Assembly: GCA_017483425.1 (NCBI GenBank)
Contig: JAFUWM010000298.1
Coordinates: 1 to 5,939, forward strand
Length of the DNA stretch: 5,939 bases
DNA from: Lachnospiraceae bacterium
GTDB lineage: Bacteria > Bacillota > Clostridia > Lachnospirales > Lachnospiraceae
Direction of reading: 5' to 3'
This document shows, piece after piece, positions 1-5,794 of this stretch; the stretch's first letter is position 1, and each line of letters begins with the position of its first letter. A program made the position numbers and the translations under genes. The notes below the pieces were generated by a model that worked only from the letters and a program-made list of their open reading frames with translations, made no database searches and was not told the origin of the DNA.

Positions 1-180
1 TATACGTACTTCTATACGGTAAACCCGGGACATCCTGACGGTGAAGAGCTTCAGATAAGGATATGTACGGAGCAGCTTGCGGAGGATGAAAGCCTTGTGG
101 CACTGTGGGATACAGGAGAGAATCTCTATCTTATGAGCAGGGAATTCTATGATGAGAAAGTTGCGGGAGGCTACAGATGA
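1..180 (+). CDS. C-terminal end of an unidentified protein (5' end outside window)
   Basis: Frame 1 is open from the first base to a TGA at 178-180, giving 59 residues of a protein that starts before the window. The visible part is soluble in character, with no membrane segment, and is rich in Glu and Asp. It ends with the stretch LYLMSREFYDEKVAGGYR. I do not recognise the family. The stop overlaps the start of the next gene in an ATGA arrangement (177-180), so the two are probably translationally coupled and co-transcribed. A soluble tail ending in short beta-like hydrophobic stretches (LVALW, LYLM) would suit the extracytoplasmic C-terminal domain of another membrane glycosyltransferase, like the one at the end of the 603-residue protein downstream. 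That is only a guess from context. Coding status is well supported by the open frame and by the coupling. Confidence 0.75.
   Translation, partial: YTYFYTVNPGHPDGEELQIRICTEQLAEDESLVALWDTGENLYLMSREFYDEKVAGGYR
165..170 (+). promoter_or_regulatory. Ribosome binding site deciding the 177 start
   Basis: GGGAGG lies six bases before the ATG at 177, inside the end of the upstream coding region. It supports a start that overlaps the preceding stop codon (ATGA), and hence translational coupling. Confidence 0.7.
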
Positions 181-1778
181 TCACTCTTTCGCAGCTTGTA
201 GAGGGTCTTTCGGACGGATATTTGGCAGCTCAGGCAGCGGTGATCACGATGCTTTTCGTGACGGGACTACTTTTTACCAGGGCTTCAATGTCACGGATCA
301 GTGGATCTGAGATATGGGCTATGCTTCTTGCCTTTCCGGCGGGACTTGCCATGTTCGCTGTTTCGGGATATATGATGCTCTGTCTTGGGATACCGTTTAA
401 TACATGGAGTGTAATGACGGCAGTACTACTTGAAACCGGAGTCAGTCTGTATATTATATATAGAAGAAACAGGTTGGTTGACATAAATAATAATTCACTG
501 AAAGCATCGGGGACGGAGCAGAGACCGGATAGCTCAGATGTAGTTGACATAAATGGCGACAAAAGGATAGTTTTCCTGTATTTAACAAGTTTTGCTGTGG
601 TTTTTGTCATAGCATTTATGTTGACTGCTAATCCGTTTAAGATAGTCGTGGATAATGACAGCTTCTTTTATTTTTCCGCGTATCCGAATGCTATCGTAAG
701 TGAGGGGAGATATATCAGATACTTTGATGTTTTTCTCACGGATGCTGCGCCTATAGGAAGCATTGTACAGACATTGCCGTATCTTTTCGGGTTCTCGGAG
801 ACCTTCGGTATACAGTATTTTCTGGATCTGGATTTTATCCTGATATTCCTTTATGCCCTTTATAGTGAACTCACGGACTTCATGGGAAAGCGTGAAGCTG
901 TCATATGCAGCATGGCAGCGGTCTTATTCCTCATTACCTCATCCGCCTACCTTACGACGGCGAAATGGATAATGGCCGGTGTTTATTTCATGTCCTATTA
1001 CTTTATCACGGCTTATATCGGATATATGTTTTCCAAAAAGCAGACGACAGAGCGGGCGTATGTGCTGCTGGGCATGATGATCGTTATGACTTCGATGCTG
1101 AGGCATGAAGGCGTGATGCTGTCAGTGGTTCTGATCCTCACTTTATCGGCGCTTGCGGGTTATAAGGGACGTGAGCTGGCACTTAGCTGTATACTGCCGA
1201 TGCTTATCGCATCCGTACTATATTATATAAGGGTATTTGTCATACTTGATGTACATCCCCTGTATGCGTTCCTGACATCTGAAAAGGCAATTTTCATGGT
1301 GGCGGTGATGCTGATCTGCTTCATTTATCTGCTGTTTATCAGGGACAGGCTTCCCGGGAGGCTTATCACAGGCACTTCTGTTATACTGCCGGTGGTCATA
1401 ATCCTTGCCAATATGGCTCTGTTTTTGCTCAGGGGAAAAAGATATCTGGGAAATCTCTATATGTTTTACCTGAATCTAAGGATCGGCGCAGGGTGGGGGT
1501 ATTTCGGCTATATTGCATTGTTTACAGTAATTTTGCTTGTGATCAGGGCATTTATCAGGAAAGAAACTTACATACTGTTCTTTGATTCACTTATGGTTTC
1601 TTATGTGTTTGCTGTATTGCTGGTTGCTTTTGGCCGCGGGGATTCACTGAGAAAGGGTGTAGGAGACTCAGGGAACAGAGTGATGCTCACAGCCGTGCCG
1701 CTGATCGTTTTCGCGATAGTGCTTAGGGTATTTATAAAGCCAAAAGACAGAGGATCTTCGGGACAGGTGATAAGGTGA
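177..1778 (+). CDS. Polytopic membrane protein, probable GT-C type glycosyltransferase
   Basis: The protein has 533 residues and is mostly hydrophobic, with about 13-15 likely membrane helices (for example near 17-35, 47-75, 78-96, 131-150, 215-232, 240-258, 262-285, 312-327, 335-355, 370-388, 399-417, 435-457, 465-485 and 503-520). A hydrophilic loop at about 97-130 separates the first helices from the rest. Just after the helix at 131-150 comes VVDNDSFFYFSAYPN (157-171), an acidic motif in the position where GT-C enzymes keep their catalytic Asp. A RHEGVMLS segment (309-316) and GDSGNRVMLTAVPL (496-509) near the C-terminus also recall this superfamily. The likely role is transfer of a sugar from a polyprenyl-phosphate donor to a surface glycan or protein on the outer face of the membrane; donor and acceptor cannot be read. 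The start at 177 has GGGAGG at 165-170, six bases upstream. It may belong to a family of unknown function rather than to an assigned GT family. Confidence 0.6.
   Translation: MITLSQLVEGLSDGYLAAQAAVITMLFVTGLLFTRASMSRISGSEIWAMLLAFPAGLAMFAVSGYMMLCLGIPFNTWSVMTAVLLETGVSLYIIYRRNRLVDINNNSLKASGTEQRPDSSDVVDINGDKRIVFLYLTSFAVVFVIAFMLTANPFKIVVDNDSFFYFSAYPNAIVSEGRYIRYFDVFLTDAAPIGSIVQTLPYLFGFSETFGIQYFLDLDFILIFLYALYSELTDFMGKREAVICSMAAVLFLITSSAYLTTAKWIMAGVYFMSYYFITAYIGYMFSKKQTTERAYVLLGMMIVMTSMLRHEGVMLSVVLILTLSALAGYKGRELALSCILPMLIASVLYYIRVFVILDVHPLYAFLTSEKAIFMVAVMLICFIYLLFIRDRLPGRLITGTSVILPVVIILANMALFLLRGKRYLGNLYMFYLNLRIGAGWGYFGYIALFTVILLVIRAFIRKETYILFFDSLMVSYVFAVLLVAFGRGDSLRKGVGDSGNRVMLTAVPLIVFAIVLRVFIKPKDRGSSGQVIR
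1765..1770 (+). promoter_or_regulatory. Ribosome binding site for the 603-residue protein
   Basis: AGGTGA lies nine bases before the ATG at 1780, within the last codons of the upstream gene. A second, closer AAGGTGA (1772-1778) overlaps the upstream stop and is too near the start to be the main site. Confidence 0.55.
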
Positions 1779-1779
1779 T

Positions 1780-3591
1780 ATGATAAGAAGCTTGGATAAA
1801 AAACTCAGGGGAACGCATATCGCAGAAGTTATATTCGGCATACTTGCTGTGGCGCTTATAATAAGGGCTTTCTACGGTTTTTGCCAGTCTGATGAGAGCT
1901 TCTATGTAGCGACCGCCGGGCGGTTTTCAGGCGGAGATCTTGTATTCGCTGATGAGTGGCATCCCACACAGCTTGCAGCTTTGATAACTATGCCGGTCTA
2001 TAAGCTGTACACTTTGATAACGGGCGGTACATATGGTGTTTTGGTTTTCTTCAGGATACTATATGTCGTTTTGACCTTTGTTGAAGCCTGTATTGTATAC
2101 AGGATGATCTCAAATTCCGGTCTGACGGGAGACTGCTCAATCGGAAATACTGTTCCCGCGCTTATGCTGTCGCTCTTTCTTATGCTGTACTGTCATCTCA
2201 ATATGCCGACTCTGTCGTATTATACCATGTCATTTCACTTCTTCATCACGGCGTTTTTGGTCGTATATTGGGGCCGGCAGAGGAAAGGTACACATTATAT
2301 AGCGGGAGGAGTGCTGTTTGCTCTTTCGGTGCTTAGTCTGCCCAGCCTTGCGGTAGCCTATATCATTATCATGTGCTTCCTGTCGGTGAGTTGTATATTG
2401 GTGAGCAGATTAAGGCGTCCGCTCCTACTATTCACGGCAGGCGTACTGATTCCGCTTGTGATATTTATCGTTTACCTCTATGCAAGCGGCAACTCGATTG
2501 CAGGATTGCTTGCAAACCTGCCTTACATAATGTCAGACGGCGAACATGACAGAGGATACGTCGAATCTTTTAAAGTCTTTTTCAGAGCCATTTCAGACGT
2601 GTTTGGGAAGATATACTACCTGAGCATAGTGCTAGTTATTCTTGCACTCCTTACTTATGTCAATAAAACTCTGAGCAGATATTTAAGACCATATATATTG
2701 TTGGCCGATACGATTTTGTTCATATATTATGTGGTTATAGCATGCAGATATACCGGATTTATGAATACAGCATTTGCATTATTTGTATTCCCTCTGTTCT
2801 TCCTTACGGAAAAAAAGAACTGGTATGTATTTCTGACCATGTTCATGGGAGGACTTATCTTCTCGATGACATACTCGTTTTCAAGCTTTTGCGACCTGTA
2901 TGTACTGTCTATCGGGCATGGAATAGCTGCAGGCGGCGGAATACTACTTATTTGGGATTATATATGCGAGAAATCCTCGCAGGTTTCGTCAAAGAAGCAG
3001 GGCGGATCCGGCGTAAAAGATGACGGGTCGCATATTGCGGATCTTGCTGATCGGATTTTTGTCCGGATAGCCGTGGCTTCAGCTGCTGTTTTAATACTTA
3101 TAACGGCAATATTGAGGTTTTCGTATGTGTACAGAGATGACCGGATAGGAAATCTTGATACCCGCATATCCTCAGGACCTGCGGCGGGGCTTATAACATC
3201 CCGGGAACATAAAGAACAATACGAATCAGTCTTTCACACTATAGAAAAATACACATCAAAACATGACAATTCAGAAAATAATATCGATAAGATATTATTT
3301 TCAAAGATCCTGCCATGGGGGTATACGGCATCCGGGCTTAAAGCAGCCGCGCCTGATACATGGCGCAATGAAATTTCAAGCGAAAGACTTATGGAGTACT
3401 ATGAGCAGCATGAAATGCCTGATCTGGTCTTCGTTCTTGACGCGGATGTAGCCTCATATGAAAGCTCCGGTGATGTAGAGGCGGATCCCACTCCGAACGA
3501 GAACGATCTTTCGGGGGGATTTGCTGCTGTTCTTTCTTCCGAATATAAAAGACATGAAGAAGAGAAGTGCATTGTTTATGTCAGGAAATAA
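1780..3591 (+). CDS. GT-C superfamily membrane glycosyltransferase (GT39/PMT-like) with C-terminal soluble domain
   Basis: The protein has 603 residues. The first helix (about 16-32) is followed by QSDESFYVATAGRF (36-49) and then GGDLVFADEWHPTQLAAL (51-68). This layout, an acidic pair (D38-E39) right after helix 1 and a second acidic/aromatic patch with DEWHP (58-62), is typical of GT-C/PMT-like enzymes, in which an acidic residue of the first extracytoplasmic loop is catalytic. About ten to twelve further helices run to about residue 447, interrupted by a hydrophilic loop at 395-425. The remaining ~155 residues (448-603) are soluble, probably extracytoplasmic, and contain SKILPWGYTASGLKAAAPDT (508-527). 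By family logic it moves a sugar from a polyprenyl-phosphate carrier to a surface glycan; the specificity is unknown. It starts one base after the upstream stop, with AGGTGA at 1765-1770 nine bases before its ATG, and is therefore in the same operon. It shares the D-[SE]-F-[FY] pocket with the preceding protein. Confidence 0.72.
   Translation: MIRSLDKKLRGTHIAEVIFGILAVALIIRAFYGFCQSDESFYVATAGRFSGGDLVFADEWHPTQLAALITMPVYKLYTLITGGTYGVLVFFRILYVVLTFVEACIVYRMISNSGLTGDCSIGNTVPALMLSLFLMLYCHLNMPTLSYYTMSFHFFITAFLVVYWGRQRKGTHYIAGGVLFALSVLSLPSLAVAYIIIMCFLSVSCILVSRLRRPLLLFTAGVLIPLVIFIVYLYASGNSIAGLLANLPYIMSDGEHDRGYVESFKVFFRAISDVFGKIYYLSIVLVILALLTYVNKTLSRYLRPYILLADTILFIYYVVIACRYTGFMNTAFALFVFPLFFLTEKKNWYVFLTMFMGGLIFSMTYSFSSFCDLYVLSIGHGIAAGGGILLIWDYICEKSSQVSSKKQGGSGVKDDGSHIADLADRIFVRIAVASAAVLILITAILRFSYVYRDDRIGNLDTRISSGPAAGLITSREHKEQYESVFHTIEKYTSKHDNSENNIDKILFSKILPWGYTASGLKAAAPDTWRNEISSERLMEYYEQHEMPDLVFVLDADVASYESSGDVEADPTPNENDLSGGFAAVLSSEYKRHEEEKCIVYVRK
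3583..3586 (+). promoter_or_regulatory. Ribosome binding site for cbiB
   Basis: AGGA sits eight bases before the ATG at 3595 and overlaps the last codons of the upstream gene. It supports this start, which also leaves the family's N-terminal GDP-x-x-LPHP block at its normal distance from the start. Confidence 0.55.
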
Positions 3592-3594
3592 AAT

Positions 3595-4590
3595 ATGCTG
3601 TCAGATATCATAAAGACCTGGCCGTTTATTCTGGCCGCATCATTCGTATTAGACGCTATTATTGGAGATCCGAAATGGCTGCCACACCCTGTCAGACTCA
3701 TGGGAAGGGTGATTTCCTATTTTGACGCTAAATTGAACAGGAAAGAATATAATAACACTTTGCGAATTTTTTTGGGGGCAGTATTTGCAATGCTTTTCAC
3801 GGGTTTTGTCGGATTGATCAGCGGGGTGTTATTATTAATTTGCTTCAAGATCAATTATTGGCTGGGAATCGCAATTGGAGTAATTATGTCAACCTATTGT
3901 CTGGCAGGACATGATTTAATAAAACATGCTATGAATGTTTATAACTATCGATATGATTTAAATAAAGCGAGATCGGCTGTCAGTATGATCGTGGGCAGAG
4001 AAACGTCGGCTTTAAGTGAGCAGGGTGTTATAAAAGCAACTATAGAGAGCGTTTCAGAGAGTTTATGCGATGGGGTAATAGCACCTGCTTTTTATATTAT
4101 CCTTCTCGGGCCTATGGGTGGGATGATATATAAGGCGGTTAATACCATGGATTCCATGATCGGATATCACAATGAAAGATATGAGTATTATGGTAAACCA
4201 GCAGCAAAAGTAGATGATATTTTTAATTTCATACCATCCAGATTAAGCGCTATCTGCATTATTATAGCTTCTGCTATGATTAAAAATATGGATCATAAAG
4301 AAGCATACAGGATATGGAAACGGGACAGGCTTAAACACGCAAGTCCTAATTCGGCTCAGGCAGAGAGTGCCATGGCAGGTGCTTTGAGATTAAGACTGGG
4401 CGGTCCGGCAGTTTATTTCGGAAAGACGGTGGATAAACCCTATATAGGTGATGATAATGGAAAGATCATAGAATGGAAAGAAATCAGGAGAGCCTGTATC
4501 CTCATGTATACCGCTGCTCTCCTGATGGTTTCGTCTGTATGCTTTTTTTCTCTGTTATTTAGTACTTTTATTTACCCAGTATCGCGTTAA
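3595..4590 (+). CDS. cbiB: Adenosylcobinamide-phosphate synthase CbiB/CobD
   Basis: This integral membrane enzyme of late cobalamin synthesis attaches the aminopropanol phosphate arm to adenosylcobyric acid, giving adenosylcobinamide phosphate (EC 6.3.1.10). The 331 residues match the usual family length. Recognisable family signatures, in order, are LDAIIGDPKWLPHPVRLMG (19-37), IVGRETSAL (132-140), ESVSESLCDGVIAPAFY (151-167), YKAVNTMDSMIGYHNERY (179-196), KVDDIFNFIPSRL (205-217) and SPNSAQAESAMAGALRLRLG (250-269). Membrane helices appear near 8-22, 57-102, 160-177, 216-230 and 298-327. All expected blocks are present, so it looks intact and functional. It starts three bases after the upstream stop, with AGGA at 3583-3586 eight bases before the ATG, and must be transcribed with the glycosyltransferase-like genes. 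No cobalamin riboswitch or other cob/cbi gene is visible. Its last 23 bp overlap the convergent amidase gene. In other genomes the same gene is named cobD. Confidence 0.95.
   Translation: MLSDIIKTWPFILAASFVLDAIIGDPKWLPHPVRLMGRVISYFDAKLNRKEYNNTLRIFLGAVFAMLFTGFVGLISGVLLLICFKINYWLGIAIGVIMSTYCLAGHDLIKHAMNVYNYRYDLNKARSAVSMIVGRETSALSEQGVIKATIESVSESLCDGVIAPAFYIILLGPMGGMIYKAVNTMDSMIGYHNERYEYYGKPAAKVDDIFNFIPSRLSAICIIIASAMIKNMDHKEAYRIWKRDRLKHASPNSAQAESAMAGALRLRLGGPAVYFGKTVDKPYIGDDNGKIIEWKEIRRACILMYTAALLMVSSVCFFSLLFSTFIYPVSR
4471..4526 (-). terminator. Probable intrinsic terminator of the amidase gene, inside the cbiB coding region
   Basis: ATCAGGAGAGC (4483-4493) and GCTCTCCTGAT (4516-4526) form a perfect 11-bp inverted repeat with a 22-base loop. 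The loop can add four more pairs (GTAT 4496-4499 with ATAC 4508-4511). Read on the - strand, the stem begins 41 bases after the amidase stop codon. It is followed directly by TTTCTTT (4483 down to 4477), a broken but usable U tract. On the + strand the stem is followed by GC-containing sequence, so termination in that direction is less likely. The arms also encode CbiB residues 297-311, so the stem may be partly a coding coincidence. Confidence 0.45.
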
Positions 4591-5566
4591 GATCGCCTAC
4601 AGGCACCTGCTTGATATAATATTCCGCATTACCTGTGTAAGTCCAGTTAGCAAGAAGCCTGTCCCATTCAGACGGGGTGAAAGTTCCGGTTGTTCCGTTC
4701 TGGTCCTTGAATACGATATTGCCTGATGCGTCTTTTGAGATGCTTGAGCCGGTGGATGCAGCGGATTTGGTTGATGTCTGGGCTCCAGAGCTTGCTTTTA
4801 CAGTAGGCGCTACTGCTACGCCCTCAGTGCTGCCGTTTGAAGTAGCACCTTCTGCAAGGGCGACAGGATCTGATTTAGCGAGAGAAGTACCCGATCCACC
4901 TACAGAATTAACATAGTTTATGATACCGGTTGCATCTGCGTGGGCAAGACCCGATACACCCTGTGAATCCAAAATGGAGCGGTCATACTCATTATCCATG
5001 AAGCAGTGCTCAACGATTATTGTAGGTACCCCGAGAGCGACACCATTCCTTATTATGCCGTAATAGTCGCCGGAGTTACCGAGCTTTGTTTTTACGCCCT
5101 TGCTTACTAAGCCAAGACCTGTAAGCTGCTGCATAATATTACTACCGACAGAGTAGCCTGTTGTGTAGTAGCTGCCGTAAAGTGAAGTCCAGATCTCAGT
5201 GCCGTTAAGTGTGTGAGTACCCGATGAGTTGAAGTGGATGCTTATCATAAGGTCAGCATTTACAGACTTTGCATATGCGGCTCTCTGCTCAAGATCAAGG
5301 CTTACATCTCCCGTTCTGGTCATATAGGTTGTGATACCTGCATTATCAAGCTCGGATTTTACCTGAGTCGCGACAGCGAGATTCAGAGACTTTTCCATAT
5401 ATGGAGGGTAGAAAGCTCCCGCACCGCTTGTGCCTGCGCCTCCGTGTCCGGGATCCAGTACTATCGTCATGGCGTTCGCCTTTGTTCCGATGATCAATGA
5501 AATAAAGAGACAAAGTGCCGCTGTCATGAAAAAATTAAAGAGAATTTTCTTATTAATAAATGTCAT
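4568..5566 (-). CDS. Secreted N-acetylmuramoyl-L-alanine amidase (Amidase_3 family)
   Basis: This zinc-dependent wall hydrolase cuts the amide bond between N-acetylmuramic acid and the L-alanine of the peptide stem. The 332 residues begin with a signal peptide: positive N-region (NKK, 5-7), hydrophobic core (8-26), and probable cleavage after ANA (30-32). The Amidase_3 domain spans about 34-220. The expected zinc ligands are H41 in LDPGHGG, E58 in MEKSLNL and H111 in ISIHFNS, and the catalytic Glu is E186 in IVEHCFMDN. TRTGD (83-87) and the LEQR segment (92-95) also fit. A Ser/Thr/Ala/Gly-rich linker (about 222-278) leads to a ~50-residue C-terminal module with FTPSEWDRLLANWTYTG (296-312) that I cannot assign. 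It is not visibly SH3b, LysM, SPOR or a choline-binding repeat. The start is fixed by a strong AAGGAG at 5574-5579, seven bases upstream. The gene has its own promoter and converges on cbiB with a 23-bp overlap. Its likely job is cell separation or wall turnover. Confidence 0.93.
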   Translation of the reverse strand: MTFINKKILFNFFMTAALCLFISLIIGTKANAMTIVLDPGHGGAGTSGAGAFYPPYMEKSLNLAVATQVKSELDNAGITTYMTRTGDVSLDLEQRAAYAKSVNADLMISIHFNSSGTHTLNGTEIWTSLYGSYYTTGYSVGSNIMQQLTGLGLVSKGVKTKLGNSGDYYGIIRNGVALGVPTIIVEHCFMDNEYDRSILDSQGVSGLAHADATGIINYVNSVGGSGTSLAKSDPVALAEGATSNGSTEGVAVAPTVKASSGAQTSTKSAASTGSSISKDASGNIVFKDQNGTTGTFTPSEWDRLLANWTYTGNAEYYIKQVPVGDLNAILGK

Positions 5567-5573
5567 TCGTTTA

Positions 5574-5579
5574 ACTCCT
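5574..5579 (-). promoter_or_regulatory. Strong ribosome binding site for the amidase
   Basis: On the - strand AAGGAG precedes the ATG (5566-5564) by seven bases. This fixes the start that includes the signal peptide, rather than internal Met codons such as M14 or M33. Confidence 0.85.
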
Positions 5580-5630
5580 TTTGAATATATGAATTAATCA
5601 GGATCAAATTGGTTTACCATAAACATTGCA

Positions 5631-5660
5631 ATATTAACATATATGTAACAATTCAGTCAA
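5631..5660 (-). promoter_or_regulatory. Probable SigA-type promoter of the amidase gene
   Basis: On the - strand TTGACT (5660-5655) matches the -35 consensus in five of six positions. After an 18-base spacer comes TAATAT (5636-5631) as the -10, preceded by TGT, an extended -10 TG motif. The DNA upstream is strongly AT-rich, as an UP element would be. Transcription would start near 5624, leaving a leader of about 58 bases before the start codon. The spacer contains a perfect 10-bp palindrome, ACATATATGT (5637-5646). Confidence 0.55.
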
Positions 5661-5722
5661 TGTGAATCGCTGAAAAATGATATTAAATTGGAAAAATAAT
5701 ATGGAAAGGGATAGTAAATAAT

Positions 5723-5757
5723 AAAAAAGAGGATTCAATTTTAACGATGAATCCTCT
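5723..5757 (-). terminator. Intrinsic terminator after the right-edge gene
   Basis: AGAGGATTCA (5728-5737) and TGAATCCTCT (5748-5757) form a perfect 10-bp stem with a 10-base loop. On the - strand the stem is followed at once by TTTTTATTATTT. It starts 37 bases after the stop codon of the gene at 5795-5939. It separates that gene from the amidase promoter, so the two are independent transcription units. The + strand reading has an A-rich run before the stem and no T tract after it, so it is not bidirectional. Confidence 0.88.
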
Positions 5758-5794
5758 GAACAAACAAAATAATATTAGTATGAAAATACCTGTA

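Larger units (their letters stand above)
5567..5794. other. Intergenic region between the amidase and the right-edge gene
   Basis: This AT-rich spacer holds the terminator of the right-edge gene (5728-5757) and then the promoter and leader of the amidase gene, all for - strand transcription. I see no further open frame with a ribosome binding site, no tRNA and no riboswitch-like fold. A short GTTTA/TAAAC inverted repeat (5612-5624) and the palindrome ATTGCAAT (5625-5632) lie around the predicted transcription start but are too short to call. Confidence 0.6.

Noticed and set aside
478..573. Two TTGACA sequences (478-483 and 544-549) as internal -35 promoter elements
   Set aside because: Neither has a good -10 at 16-18 bases; the best after the second is TAGTTT. 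They are explained by the coding repeat VDIN.
230..610. 126-residue open frame on the - strand
   Set aside because: It lies wholly antisense to a well-supported membrane protein gene, has no convincing ribosome binding site, and its product resembles no family I know.
2742..3167. Small frames on both strands within the 603-residue protein gene
   Set aside because: They overlap the conserved long reading frame, lack ribosome binding sites and have no recognisable product.
3560..3594. B12 riboswitch before cbiB
   Set aside because: Only three non-coding bases separate the upstream stop from the cbiB start, so there is no room for one.
4543..4549. Run of seven T as a + strand terminator for cbiB
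   Set aside because: It is 16 bases beyond the nearest stem and still inside the cbiB frame, so it does not have intrinsic terminator geometry in that direction.
4677..4916. 79-residue + strand open frame opposite the amidase linker
   Set aside because: The complement of a low-complexity Ser/Thr/Ala-coding linker readily leaves such a frame open. It is a shadow with no start signal.
5234..5500. 88-residue + strand open frame opposite the amidase catalytic domain
   Set aside because: It is antisense to conserved catalytic motifs of the amidase, is Cys-rich and shows no family features.
3595..5566. Possible AmpE/AmpD-like pair, since AmpE is distantly related to CbiB and AmpD is an amidase
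   Set aside because: The + strand gene keeps all the CbiB signature blocks, including ESVSESLCDG and SPNSAQAESAMAG. The amidase is a secreted Amidase_3 enzyme, not the cytoplasmic Amidase_2-type AmpD, and the genes are convergent, not an operon.
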